A DNA stretch of 53,816 nucleotides from a virus. Positions 22,611 through 33,400 of the stretch are shown here, piece after piece (position 1 is the stretch's first letter; every line of letters begins with the position of its first letter). The DNA lies in IMG/VR virus record IMGVR_UViG_3300007539_000025, positions 1 through 53,816 of that record; one strand, 5' to 3'. The notes under the pieces were generated by a model. That model did not search any database, was not told the DNA's origin, and saw only the letters and a list, made by a program, of their open reading frames with translations. The position numbers and the translations under genes were made by a program.

Positions 22611-25040
22611 ATGGCTGAGGCAGTTACTAAAGGATACTTTCCAAGTCAAATCGTTAGTGATTTAGAAAAAATGAGTGATGACTACGGGCTCAAGGTGGCT
22701 AAAGCCATTGAGAGCGAGTGGTTTAAAAGAGACTCAGGTACTAACAGGTTTTTTGGTAATCAAACAGAGTTTCATAAATTAAGACTATATGCTAGAGGTG
22801 AACAATCTATACAAAAATATAAAGACGAATTATCAATTAACGGTGATTTATCATATCTTAATCTTGATTGGAAACCAGTACCTATTATACCTAAATTTGT
22901 AGATATAGTTGTAAATGGTATATCTGAAAGAGCGTTTGATATAAAAACATATACACAAGACCCTTACGGTATGAGTAAGAGGACTAAATATATGGAGTCT
23001 GTATTAAGAGATATGAGAACTAAAGAAATATCTCAATTTGCTAAAGATAACTTCGGTGTAGAGATAACTGAAAACGATCCTGAAAAACTACCAGACTCAC
23101 AAGAGGAACTAGAACTACACATGCAGCTTAGTTATAAGCAAGCTGTTGAATTAGCAGAAGAACAAGCTATAAACGTTGTTTTAAATGGTAATAAATATGA
23201 TTTAACTAGACGTAGAGTTAATTATGATTTAACTGTTTTAGGTATAGGTTGTGTTAAAACAACTTTTTCAAAAGCAGAAGGTATTAAAGTAGATTATGTA
23301 GATCCTGCTAATTTAGTTTATTCTTATACTGAATCACCTTACTTTGATGATATATATTACGTAGGTGAAGTTAAAAGTGTACCAGTGAATGAGCTTAAAA
23401 AAGCATTTCCTAATCTCACACAAGATCAATTAGAAAAAATAACTGGCCAAGGTTTTCAAAACAGTGGATTTTACAATAGAAGTTTAACTGAGCAAAACCA
23501 ACTAGATAAAAACCAAGTACAGATTTTATATTTTAATTATAAAACTTATGCTAATGAAGTTTATAAAGTAAAAGAAACTGCAACTGGTGCTAGTAAGATT
23601 ATTGTAAAAGAAGGTGACTGGAACCCAGTTATTGATGATGCATTAGAACAAAGATTTGGTAAACTAGAAAAATCAATAGAAGTATTATATGAAGGAGCTT
23701 TAGTGTTGGGTACTGAAATAATGCTACAATGGGGATTAGCTAAAAATATGTTAAGACCAAAAAGCGATTACACTAAAGTTCAAATGAATTATAGTATAGT
23801 TGCTCCTAGAATGTACAAAGGCCGTATTGAGAGTTTAGTAGGTAGAATAACTGGATTTGCTGATATGATACAGTTAACTCACTTAAAACTACAACAAGTA
23901 ATGTCTAGATTAGTACCAGATGGTGTTTATTTAGATGCTGACGGTTTAGCTGAAATTGATTTAGGTAACGGTACAAACTACAACCCACAAGAAGCATTAA
24001 ACATGTTCTTCCAAACTGGTAGTATTATTGGTAGATCATTTACATCTGACGGTGATATGAACCCAGGTAAAATACCTATTCAAGAAATACAGAACAGTGC
24101 TGGTAGTGCTAAAATGCAAAGTTTGATAGGTACATATAACTATTATCTACAAATGATAAGAGACGTGACCGGGTTAAATGAAGCTAGAGACGCTAGTACG
24201 CCTTCAAAAGACTCACTAGTTGGTGTACAAAAAATAGCTGCAGCAAACAGTAACACAGCAACAAGACACATACTACAAAGTGGTTTATTCTTGACAGCTG
24301 AGACTGCTGAAAAAGTTTCATTAAGAATATCAGATATATTAGAATATTCACCAACTAAAAATGCGTTTATTCAAAGCATCGGCACGCATAATGTAGCAAC
24401 GCTTGATGAACTAACTGAGTTACATTTATATGACTTTGGTATATTTATAGAGTTAGCGCCAGATGATGAGCAAAAACAAATGCTAGAAAACAATATACAA
24501 ATGGCATTAACTCAACAAACTATAGACCTTGAAGATGCTATAGATTTAAGAGAAATTAAAAATGTAAAGTTAGCTAATCAGCTTTTAAAGATAAGACGTA
24601 AAAAGAAAATGGAAGCTGATCAAGCTGCTCAACAACAAAATATACAAGCTCAAGCTCAAGCTAATGCTGAAGCTCAACAAGTTGCAGCTCAAGCAGAAGT
24701 ACAAAAACAACAAGCATTAACTCAACAAAAATTACAGCTAGAACAAGCTAAAAGTAAGTTTGAGTTAGAGAGATTAATGCAGGAAGTTAATTTGAAAAAA
24801 GAGCTAATGAATCACGAGTTCATGATTAACATGCGTTTAAAAGGTATGGAGCTTGAAACCGTTAACGCTAAAGAAAAATATAAGGAAGACAGAAAAGATG
24901 AGCGTACTAAAATACAAGCTAGTCAACAGTCTGAATTAATCGATCAAAGAAAAACTAATAAACCACCTAAAAACTTTGAATCGTCAAGTAATGATATACT
25001 AGGTGGAGGTGTGGGGTTAAATCAATTTGATCCTAGATAA
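22611..25040 (+). CDS. portal protein (809 aa)
   Basis: Forms the ring at the capsid vertex through which DNA enters and leaves. It sits right after terL and carries YARGEQSIQKYKDELSINGD and LDWKPVPIIPKFVDIVVNGI, a segment typical of portal proteins from Bacteroidota phages. The core is alpha/beta. Residues about 660-770 form a long Gln/Ala/Glu-rich coiled coil (QAAQQQNIQAQAQANAEAQQ), like the barrel extension of podovirus portals. Function is assigned from order plus these segments. Confidence 0.8.
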   Translation: MAEAVTKGYFPSQIVSDLEKMSDDYGLKVAKAIESEWFKRDSGTNRFFGNQTEFHKLRLYARGEQSIQKYKDELSINGDLSYLNLDWKPVPIIPKFVDIVVNGISERAFDIKTYTQDPYGMSKRTKYMESVLRDMRTKEISQFAKDNFGVEITENDPEKLPDSQEELELHMQLSYKQAVELAEEQAINVVLNGNKYDLTRRRVNYDLTVLGIGCVKTTFSKAEGIKVDYVDPANLVYSYTESPYFDDIYYVGEVKSVPVNELKKAFPNLTQDQLEKITGQGFQNSGFYNRSLTEQNQLDKNQVQILYFNYKTYANEVYKVKETATGASKIIVKEGDWNPVIDDALEQRFGKLEKSIEVLYEGALVLGTEIMLQWGLAKNMLRPKSDYTKVQMNYSIVAPRMYKGRIESLVGRITGFADMIQLTHLKLQQVMSRLVPDGVYLDADGLAEIDLGNGTNYNPQEALNMFFQTGSIIGRSFTSDGDMNPGKIPIQEIQNSAGSAKMQSLIGTYNYYLQMIRDVTGLNEARDASTPSKDSLVGVQKIAAANSNTATRHILQSGLFLTAETAEKVSLRISDILEYSPTKNAFIQSIGTHNVATLDELTELHLYDFGIFIELAPDDEQKQMLENNIQMALTQQTIDLEDAIDLREIKNVKLANQLLKIRRKKKMEADQAAQQQNIQAQAQANAEAQQVAAQAEVQKQQALTQQKLQLEQAKSKFELERLMQEVNLKKELMNHEFMINMRLKGMELETVNAKEKYKEDRKDERTKIQASQQSELIDQRKTNKPPKNFESSSNDILGGGVGLNQFDPR

Positions 25041-25069
25041 ACATTTGTTTAATTTTATAATATTATATT

Positions 25070-26263
25070 ATGGCAGAAAATAAAGAACAAGAAAATGTTC
25101 AAGAAGAAGTTGTTGAAGAAAAAGTAGAACAACAAGAAGAACAAAAGCCTGAAACTGGTTTTCAAGAAGACGGTACTTATAAAGTAGATTTAAATAAGAT
25201 ACCTAGTGAAGAACAACAAGAAGAAGTTGTTGAAGAAGAAGAACCAGTAGCTGAGCAAGAACAAGATCAACAAGTTGAAGAAGTTACTGAAGAAGTAACT
25301 GAAGAACAAGTTGAAGAAGAGGTTCCAGTTTTAGAAGAGGTTACCGAAGAACAAGTTCAAGAACAAGTTGAAGAGGTGCAGGAAGAAGTAGAAGAAGCAA
25401 TAGCTGAAGCTCAAGAAACTGGTGAACCGTTACCGGAAAACATACAAAAAGTTGTAGACTTTATAAATGAAACCGGTGGAAGTTTAGAAGATTATGTAAG
25501 ATTAAATCAAGATTATAGCAATCTTGATGATAAAGATTTACTATATGAATACTACAAATCATCTAAACCACATCTAAACGTTGATGAGATTAATTTCTTA
25601 ATTGAAGATGAGTTTTCTGTAAATGAAGATGAAGATTCAGACAGAGAGATTAAAAGAAAAAAATTGGCATTAAAAGAGCAAGTTGCGAATGCTAAAAACC
25701 ACCTAGACGGGTTAAAGTCTAAATACTATGACGAGATCAAAGCTGGTAGTAAGTTACTCCCTGAGCAACAGAAAGCAGTTGAGTTCTTTAATAGGTACAA
25801 CAAAGAGTTAGAAGAAACTAACAAAATGCAGGAACGTCAATCATCTATTTTTAAGCAGAAAACTAATAATGTTTTCAACGATAACTTCAAAGGTTTTGAA
25901 TATTCTGTCGGCGATAAAAAATATAGATTTAACGTTAAGGATGCTGAAAAAGTCAGAGATACCCAAGGCGACATTAATAATTTCGTTAAGAAGTTCTTAA
26001 ACGAAAACAACGAAATGTCAGATGCTACTGGTTATCACAAGTCGCTTTTTACAGCTATGAATCCTGATTTGGTTGCTAATCATTTTTACGAGCAAGGTAA
26101 AGCTGATGCTATAAAAGAAAGTGTAGCAAAAGCTAAAAATGTTGATATGGATCCAAGAGGTACACACAGTAAACCTGTGAACAACTCTGGGTTTAGCGTA
26201 AGACCGGTTGGCGATAGTTCTGATGACTATAAGTTTAAAATTAGAACAAACAAAATAAGTTAA
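25070..26263 (+). CDS. acidic coiled-coil protein, probable scaffold (397 aa)
   Basis: The first 115 residues are an extremely acidic Glu/Val/Gln repeat (units such as EEVTEEQVEEEV), followed by a helical, charged remainder. It is placed between portal and major capsid genes, where capsid scaffolding proteins normally lie, and the composition matches. No protease motif. The repeat is low complexity, so it could be variable among relatives. The scaffold role is inferred. Confidence 0.65.
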   Translation: MAENKEQENVQEEVVEEKVEQQEEQKPETGFQEDGTYKVDLNKIPSEEQQEEVVEEEEPVAEQEQDQQVEEVTEEVTEEQVEEEVPVLEEVTEEQVQEQVEEVQEEVEEAIAEAQETGEPLPENIQKVVDFINETGGSLEDYVRLNQDYSNLDDKDLLYEYYKSSKPHLNVDEINFLIEDEFSVNEDEDSDREIKRKKLALKEQVANAKNHLDGLKSKYYDEIKAGSKLLPEQQKAVEFFNRYNKELEETNKMQERQSSIFKQKTNNVFNDNFKGFEYSVGDKKYRFNVKDAEKVRDTQGDINNFVKKFLNENNEMSDATGYHKSLFTAMNPDLVANHFYEQGKADAIKESVAKAKNVDMDPRGTHSKPVNNSGFSVRPVGDSSDDYKFKIRTNKIS

Positions 26264-26281
26264 ATTTAAAAATTTCAAAAA

Positions 26282-27775
26282 ATGGCAAGTGGAAGTTTTA
26301 CTGGGAGTGCTAGTGCTTTAGCGCACTTAACTCCAAGACCTGTAAAAGATTTATATGGGTCAAATTACCTTTCTATCGCGGGTAATGATTATAATTTTGC
26401 GAAGCAGTTTTTACCAGAAGTTTATGAGAAAGAAGTAGAGAGATACGGAAATAGAACTATCTCAGGTTTCTTAAAAATGGTAGGAGCTGAAATGCCTATG
26501 GCTTCAGACACAGTAGTATGGTCTGAGCAAGGTAGAATTCACGTTGCATTTGATGACTGTTCAGTAGGATCAGACTCAACTGACAACGTATTAATTTTTG
26601 CTGACGCTACAAAAGCTGGCTTAGTTAGCCCACACGATACTATCGTTATTTATGATGGTTCTGGTGCTGCTGTAAAAGCTGTAGTAGTTTCTGCAAGTGG
26701 TTCTGTATCAAACGGTGTAAATGTTATTCCTTACGCTGCTGCTAACTTACAAGTAGCTGGTATCGCTAACAGTACAACTGGTTTGAAAGTGTTTGTATAC
26801 GGTACTGAGTATAAAAAAGGATCTTCAAACGCTGGATCTTCTAAAGATGCTGACTTTACTACTTTTAGTAACAAGCCTATCATCTTAAGAGATAAGTACA
26901 GCATCAACGGATCTGATACTGCTAGCATCGGCTGGGTAGAAGTAACTACTGAAGCTGGAACTGGTGGATACTTGTGGTACTTAAAATCTGAGCACGAAGC
27001 AAGAATTAGATTTGAAGATCAACTAGAAATGGCAATGATTGAAGCTGAAAAAGTTTCAGGAACTCAAATGGACTCTTTCCTAGGTACTGCTAACGGTGGT
27101 GGCGCAGGTACAGGTCTACATGGTACTGAAGGTTTATTTGCTGCTATCAGCGACAGAGGACTAGTTTTCAACAACCCTGACTTTGGCGAAACTGGAGCAA
27201 ACAACACAGGTGAAGGTTTAGTAGAGTTTGATATTATCTTACAAGAACTTGATAAGCAAGGTTCTATCGAAGAAAACATGTTATTCTTAAACAGAGGAAC
27301 ATCTTTAGCTATCGATAACATGCTTGCTAAGCAAAATTCTTACGGAACTGGCGGTACATCTTATGGTGTATTTGACAACTCTGAAGATATGGCACTTAAT
27401 TTAGGTTTCTCAGGATTTAGAAGAGGTTCTTATGACTTCTATAAGTCTGACTGGAAATATCTAAACGATGGCACCACTAGAGGTTTAGTTGGAGACGTAC
27501 AAGGTGTGTTAGTTCCTGCTGGAACAAGTACAGTTTACGACCAGATTCTTGGTAAAAATATCAAGAGACCATTCTTACATGTTAGATATAGAGCTTCAGA
27601 AGCTGATGACAGAAGAATGAAATCTTGGATCACAGGATCAGTTGGTGGAAACTATACAAGTGACGAGGATGCTATGAACGTACACTTCTTATCAGAAAGA
27701 TGTTTATGTGTTCAAGCTGCTAACAACTTTATTCTATTCAAAGATGCTGACGGTGCAACTGGAGACAGTGACTAA
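26282..27775 (+). CDS. major capsid protein (497 aa)
   Basis: Predicted shell protein. Evidence is order (terL, portal, scaffold, then this), a length suited to an HK97-fold capsid protein, a mixed alpha/beta composition, and codon use richer in C-ending codons than neighbours, which suggests very high expression. The N-terminus (GSASALAHLTPRPVKDLYGS) has no obvious prohead cleavage site. The gene is followed immediately by a strong hairpin terminator, as expected for the most abundant transcript. Confidence 0.8.
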   Translation: MASGSFTGSASALAHLTPRPVKDLYGSNYLSIAGNDYNFAKQFLPEVYEKEVERYGNRTISGFLKMVGAEMPMASDTVVWSEQGRIHVAFDDCSVGSDSTDNVLIFADATKAGLVSPHDTIVIYDGSGAAVKAVVVSASGSVSNGVNVIPYAAANLQVAGIANSTTGLKVFVYGTEYKKGSSNAGSSKDADFTTFSNKPIILRDKYSINGSDTASIGWVEVTTEAGTGGYLWYLKSEHEARIRFEDQLEMAMIEAEKVSGTQMDSFLGTANGGGAGTGLHGTEGLFAAISDRGLVFNNPDFGETGANNTGEGLVEFDIILQELDKQGSIEENMLFLNRGTSLAIDNMLAKQNSYGTGGTSYGVFDNSEDMALNLGFSGFRRGSYDFYKSDWKYLNDGTTRGLVGDVQGVLVPAGTSTVYDQILGKNIKRPFLHVRYRASEADDRRMKSWITGSVGGNYTSDEDAMNVHFLSERCLCVQAANNFILFKDADGATGDSD

Positions 27776-27786
27776 TCATCATTCAT

Positions 27787-27819
27787 AAGGTAACGGGCGC
27801 TTCGGCGCCCATATACCTT
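27787..27819 (+). terminator. terminator-like hairpin after the capsid gene
   Basis: GGGCGC-TTCG-GCGCCC, a 6-bp all-GC stem with an extra-stable TTCG tetraloop, extended by AAGGTA/TACCTT across a small internal loop, then ATTTTT. It lies 11 bases after the capsid stop. It may end or attenuate transcription, or protect the capsid mRNA 3' end. Confidence 0.82.
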
Positions 27820-27848
27820 TATTTTTAATTATTAAATTATATTATATC

Positions 27849-28583
27849 ATGGAAAATTGGGAAATTAAAGACCGAGTTTATATATTAAAAGGTAATAAAT
27901 CACCTTTACTATTTACGTTACCTGCAAAACATAGTAGAGCAAAATCACTACTTTGGTTTGACGAAGAAAAAGGTATACAAAGAGAATTAAGATATGCTAC
28001 TAATCAAAACTCACCTTTTGTTGATGAACAGAAAGGTCCAGTTACATTAGGACATATATTTTTTAGAAATGGAAGTTTAATGGTTCCAAAGCAAAGAGTT
28101 GCTTTACAAAAACTTCTATCATTATATCACCCTTCAAAAGATAAACTTTATTTTGAAAAAGATGAAATTAAAGAAGCTAGTTTAGATTTAAATTATTTTG
28201 AAATGGAACTAGAGGCTTTAAACACTGCATCAGAGTTAAGTCTTGATGAAGCTGAAGCTGTATTAAGAGTTGAAATAGGAGGTGATGTTAAAAACATGAC
28301 ATCTAAAGAAATAAAAAGAGATGTTATATTATTTGCTAGAAGAAACCCTAGTTTGTTTTTAAAGTTAATGGAAGATGATGATACACATTTAAGAAGCTTA
28401 GGTATTAAAGCTGTTGAAGACGGTATCATATCTCTAAAAGACAATAAATTTGTTTGGGCTTCAAATGGCAAAAAACTAATGGCTGTTCCTTTTGACGAAC
28501 AACCTTACTCAGCATTAGCGTCTTGGTTTAAAACAGATGACGGTATGCAAGTTTTAGAAAGTATACAAAAGAAAATAAAATAG
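27849..28583 (+). CDS. conserved-looking structural protein (244 aa)
   Basis: Not recognised by name. Starts MENWEIKDRVYILKGNKSPL. The first 100 residues are beta-rich, the rest acidic and helical (LSLDEAEAVLRVEIGGD). It is bracketed by two hairpins, so it may be transcribed at its own level. A head-completion or decoration role is suggested only by its place after the capsid gene. Confidence 0.6.
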   Translation: MENWEIKDRVYILKGNKSPLLFTLPAKHSRAKSLLWFDEEKGIQRELRYATNQNSPFVDEQKGPVTLGHIFFRNGSLMVPKQRVALQKLLSLYHPSKDKLYFEKDEIKEASLDLNYFEMELEALNTASELSLDEAEAVLRVEIGGDVKNMTSKEIKRDVILFARRNPSLFLKLMEDDDTHLRSLGIKAVEDGIISLKDNKFVWASNGKKLMAVPFDEQPYSALASWFKTDDGMQVLESIQKKIK

Positions 28584-28592
28584 TATGCATAA

Positions 28593-28627
28593 TAGTGGTT
28601 GAGCCGCTATATGCGGCTTAATTACTA
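28593..28627 (+). terminator. terminator-like hairpin
   Basis: AGCCGC-TATAT-GCGGCT with outer pairs (TT/AA, TAGT/ACTA), followed by an A/T-rich tract without a clean U-run. It lies about 10 bases after the upstream stop and 15 before the next start. Probably an attenuator or mRNA 3' end. Confidence 0.65.
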
Positions 28628-28641
28628 TAAAATAAAAAAAT

Positions 28642-29376
28642 ATGGCAGTAAGTATAGATACGGTATATCAAAGAGTATTAGCTATAGCAAACAAAGAACA
28701 AAGAGGTTATATAACACCTCAAGAGTTTAATCTTTTTGCTAATCAAGCTCAAATGGATATTTTTGAGCAATACTTTTATGATCAAAATGCTTTTTTGAGA
28801 ACACCTACAAATGATACAACTTACTCTGACATGATTGATTTGTTAGGAGAAAAAATAGATCACTTTGAAAAATACAGGCAAGCTGTAACCATGTCTACAA
28901 GTGTAGCTGGTGAAGGTACATTACCTGATTATTATAGGTTAGGTGAACTATATACAAACAAGTGTGGTAAATATGTTGAAATAGAGTTGATACCTCAAAA
29001 CGAAATATTCCACATACTAAACTCGCCACTAACAGCACCTACAACTAGTAGACCTGTTTACGTAAGAAATAGCGGTGGTACAGCCACTGATAGAGAACGT
29101 AGAATACAAATATATCCTACAACAATAGATAATAACGCCACTGTTATATGTAACTATATAGCAAGACCCGCTACTGTTCAGTGGGCTTATACTGTTGTTA
29201 ATGATAAAGCTTTATATAACTCTACTGTTTCTGTTGACTTTGAGTTACATGAGTCTGAAGAAACCGAGCTTGTTATAAAAATATTAGCTTTAGCTGGTAT
29301 ACAAATGAAAGATCCTGGGCTTTATCAAATAGCTGCTCAAGAAGACGTTAAAAACGAACAACAAGAAAAACAATAA
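28642..29376 (+). CDS. head-tail connector/adaptor-like protein (244 aa)
   Basis: Starts MAVSIDTVYQRVLAIANKEQ, continues GYITPQEFNLFANQAQMDIF, a helical opening frequent in adaptor proteins of Bacteroidota phages, then a beta-rich middle and a helical C-terminus. Placed between capsid and tail genes. Probably binds the portal ring to extend the DNA channel. Inferred from order and fold type. Confidence 0.55.
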   Translation: MAVSIDTVYQRVLAIANKEQRGYITPQEFNLFANQAQMDIFEQYFYDQNAFLRTPTNDTTYSDMIDLLGEKIDHFEKYRQAVTMSTSVAGEGTLPDYYRLGELYTNKCGKYVEIELIPQNEIFHILNSPLTAPTTSRPVYVRNSGGTATDRERRIQIYPTTIDNNATVICNYIARPATVQWAYTVVNDKALYNSTVSVDFELHESEETELVIKILALAGIQMKDPGLYQIAAQEDVKNEQQEKQ

Positions 29377-29379
29377 GAT

Positions 29380-30471
29380 ATGCCACTATTTACAGGAACG
29401 CAACAAAGATATTACGACAACGCTCAGTCATTTACTGGTGATGGATCAACTACAGAATTTACTCTGTTGTTTAACCCACTACCGACTGATGTTGGTTTGT
29501 TTATAGTATTTATAAACAATCAACAGGTTAGTCAGACTTTGTACGATGCAACACCTTATAATAGTTCAACAGGTGTTATAACATTTGATACTGCTCCTGC
29601 TGCTGGTGCTTCAATAGTAGTACAGCAAATAAACTTTGATGAAAACTTAGGTAACTACCAGTTTATAGAGTTAGATGATATTATAAATAACTTTATAATT
29701 TCTTATGTAGGTAGCGAAAAGTTAATAACAAAAGTAAAAAGAGCTGATGTAGCTTTTCACGCGCAAAGAGGTTTGCAAGAACTAAGCTACGATACATTTA
29801 AAAGTATTAAGTCTCAAGAAATAGAATTACCACCATCATTGTCAATGAGAATGCCTCATGATTACGTTAACTATGTAAAGTTAACTTGGAAAGACGATGA
29901 CGGTATAGAACATATTATATATCCAACTAGAAACACTAGCAACCCTTCACCTTTACTTCAAGATGATCAATACGATTATACATATAATCAAGATGAAGAG
30001 TTGTTAAAAGCACAAGATTCAAATACATGGTTAGCATTTCAAGATGTAGAAACAACATCGTCAGAAGATGTACACGCTAACATATACGATCATTTAACAG
30101 ATGCTGGTAGAAGATTTGGTTTAAATCCAGAAACAACACAATCAAACGGTTTGTTTTATATTGATCCAGCAAGAGGTAGAATATACTTTAGTAGTGATTT
30201 AACTGGTAAATGTATAACTTTAAAATATATAAGCGACAGTTTGGGTACTGAGGAAGAAATGGTTGTACATAAATTTGCTGAAGAGGCAATGTACAAATAT
30301 ATAGCACACGCTATATTATCAACCAGAATGAACGTGCCAGAATATCTTGTAGCAAGATTTAAAAAAGAAAGATTTGCAGCCATTAGACAAGCTAAGCTTA
30401 GATTATCTAGTTTAAAAATGGAAGAGCTAGCTCAAGTAATGAGAGGTAAATCTAAACAGATAAAACACTAA
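29380..30471 (+). CDS. tail adaptor with inserted beta domain (363 aa)
   Basis: Residues about 15-90 form a beta-sandwich module (FTGDGSTTEFTLLFNPLP, then FINNQQVSQ, then ITFDTAPAAGASIVV), a type common in phage fibers and tail proteins. The rest (ELDDIINNFIISYVGSEKLI, AFHAQRGLQELSYDT) is helical, like neck or tail-tube adaptors. Starts 4 bases after the previous gene. The combination suggests an adaptor carrying an exposed domain. Confidence 0.55.
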   Translation: MPLFTGTQQRYYDNAQSFTGDGSTTEFTLLFNPLPTDVGLFIVFINNQQVSQTLYDATPYNSSTGVITFDTAPAAGASIVVQQINFDENLGNYQFIELDDIINNFIISYVGSEKLITKVKRADVAFHAQRGLQELSYDTFKSIKSQEIELPPSLSMRMPHDYVNYVKLTWKDDDGIEHIIYPTRNTSNPSPLLQDDQYDYTYNQDEELLKAQDSNTWLAFQDVETTSSEDVHANIYDHLTDAGRRFGLNPETTQSNGLFYIDPARGRIYFSSDLTGKCITLKYISDSLGTEEEMVVHKFAEEAMYKYIAHAILSTRMNVPEYLVARFKKERFAAIRQAKLRLSSLKMEELAQVMRGKSKQIKH

Positions 30472-30474
30472 AAT

Positions 30475-33400
30475 ATGCCAGAAATTAAGCACCACTTTCG
30501 TGCAGGTAAAATGAATAAAGACCTGGACGAGAGATTAGTTCCTAATGGTGAATATAGAGACGCATTGAATGTACAGGTAGCAACCTCAGAAGGTGATGAT
30601 GTTGGTGCTTTACAAAACGTGCTTGGTAATCAAGTTAGAAGTAGTATATCGCTTTCTAGCGCAAAATGTATTGGTGTTGTAGATGATCAAGAAAACGATA
30701 AAATATACTGGTTTGTAACTAATAACTCAACACACATTATAGCTGAGTATGAAACAAACACAAAAACAGTAACACCTATACTAGTAGACACTAACGATGT
30801 TTTACAGTTTAATAAAAACTTACTTATAACTGGTATAAACATTATAGATGGTTTACTTTTCTTCACTGATGACAATTCAGAGCCAAAAGTTATTAATATA
30901 CAAAAATTCAAAGATGGCTCAACAAACTTCACTACACATACTCAATTAACAGATCAATCAGGTACAGCTTATAATTTTCAAGAAGCAGATGTTGTTGTTA
31001 TAAAGCCAGCTCCAGATGAAGCGCCTTCTCTAACTATGTTTGATACAGATAGGATAGATTCTGATGGAAATCCTATGAACACAAAAACAACGTGGCATTT
31101 TGATCCTTACGTAGCTGGATCGTTAAGAGAGATAGGTTCTACGCTTACTATATATGTTCAAAACTTAGCTTGGGAAGTTGGAGACACTATATTAGCTTCT
31201 GGAGGTACTGATGGCGATATTTTCGCGGATGAGTTTCAAAGTAGTTGGACTGTAACATCTGGGAATTTTTATTCAAAAACAATAAGATTAGAATCGATAC
31301 CTGAAGATATATCATCTGGCGCATCAGATTGGACATTTTCTTTGTTACAAGAAGATGCTTTATTTGAAAAGGATTTTGTAAGGTTTGCTTATAGATATAA
31401 ATATAATGACGGTGAATACACACCATTTTCACCTTTTTCACAAGTTGCTTTTTTACCAGCTCAAGAAGAGTTTGAGTATGACCCATCCCAAGGTTACAAC
31501 ACAGGTATGGTTAATAATGTTAGAACATTAAAAATAGCTGGTTTTAGACCAGCGGATATACCTAAACAAGTTGAAGAAGTTGAGTTGTTGTTTAAAAAAG
31601 ATATAAGCACCAACGTTTACAGTGTAGAAACGTTTACAGTTGAAGATGCTGAGTGGGGTAGTAATGAATTTCAAATAACTTCTGAAATAATACATAAAAT
31701 ACTGCCTTCTATGCAGTTATTAAGGCCATGGGATAATGTTCCTTTGAAGGCTAAATCCCAAGAACTTGTCGCTAATAGAATAGTTTATGGTAATTATTTA
31801 CAAAACTTTAATATGGTTGATAGTGGAAACACTAACGTTAAACCTGAGTTTGAAATAAATGTAGACGGTAATGGCTTTTTAGATGTTTCAGATTTTAGTG
31901 ACTCAACTGTACCGCCAGGTAAATCAATAAAATCTATGAGACAATATCAATTAGGTGTTGTTTATAGAGATAAGTATGGTAGAGAAACACCAGTACAAAC
32001 TAGCGACAGTGGGGGTTTAAATATACAAAAAACATCAGCGGATAAATACAATAGAATAAAAGTAAAATTAAACAACAACCCTCCTTCTTTTGCAACATCT
32101 TATAAATACTTTATAAAAGACGCTAGTAATCAATATTATAATCTAGCTCAAGATAGATGGTATGATGCTGAAGATGGTAATATATGGTTAAGTTTTCCTT
32201 CTTCCGAAAGAAACAAGATAGACGAAGAAACTTTTTTAATATTAAAAAAAGCACACGACGGAACAGATTTAGTTACATCTTCTGCTAAATATAAAATTAT
32301 AGATATAGCTAACGAAGCTCCTTTAGAATTAAAACAAATAAAAGCAATATTCGGTAGAGGCTCAAAAGGTTTTACTCCAACTTTTTATACTAATAATTCT
32401 AACTTTCCAAAGCCAGAAGCGTTGTTTTTTGAAATATATGATGGAGATGGTGGTAGTGGTACTGGTTTTGAAGATGACTTTGGATCAACTACTGAAATAT
32501 ACTCTACTTCTGATTTGTGTATAAGAATTTTATCTCCCGGCAGAACATCTAAATGGTACGGCGTGTCTTTTCTAGACAAAACAGGAGTTAACAATATTTT
32601 AAGAATAAACTTAGAAGAAAGGTTTGAAAATGATGTAGCTCAGTTTTTTCCTGATGGCACAGGAACATCTGCAGTTTCTGGGCTTGCTTATGAAATAGCA
32701 CAAACAAAAGTAAAAAACAAACCTGAATTTACAGGTAGGTTTTTTGTAAAAGTATATAAAGATGCTACTTTACAACAACACATTATAAGCTCACAAGCTT
32801 CTGAAAATTTTTCTATTGTAAATTCAGCAAGAGTTAGTATTAGAAAAAATTCTTGTGGTAATCCAGGTAGCTGGCAAGATAATAACACTTTTTCTTCTAG
32901 AAAATTAAGGTGGTTTTGGTCACACTGTAACGTGCATAGATGGAGAGGACCTCATGGTGGTCCTGGAAAAGATAGATCATGGGCTGCTGCTTTTAATAAT
33001 CACAATACTTTCAATAGTAGTTCTTTTAGAACAAACCCTGTTAAAATAGGTAGAGACACTATAACACTAGGTTTTCATTGGATGGAAGATAGTATTAGTT
33101 TGGCTAAAATTAGAAACGCAAACAACGGTGTACATAGAGAGTTTTTAGACGCATTGTTAACTGTAGGAACTAAAATAAGATTTACTAACGATCCTAACGA
33201 CAATGTTTATGAAATAAAAGATTTTGTTTATAGAGGTAGACAGAACTTTGATAAAGGATGGGGTAGAGGCTGGGGTAGCACTAGAGCTATGCAGTTTGGA
33301 TTTAAATTAGACAAACCTATTCAAGATTGGGATATAACAACTGATCAAAGTTTTCCACCTAGCTCTTACGCAATGTCTCAAATAGAGATATTAGATTCTT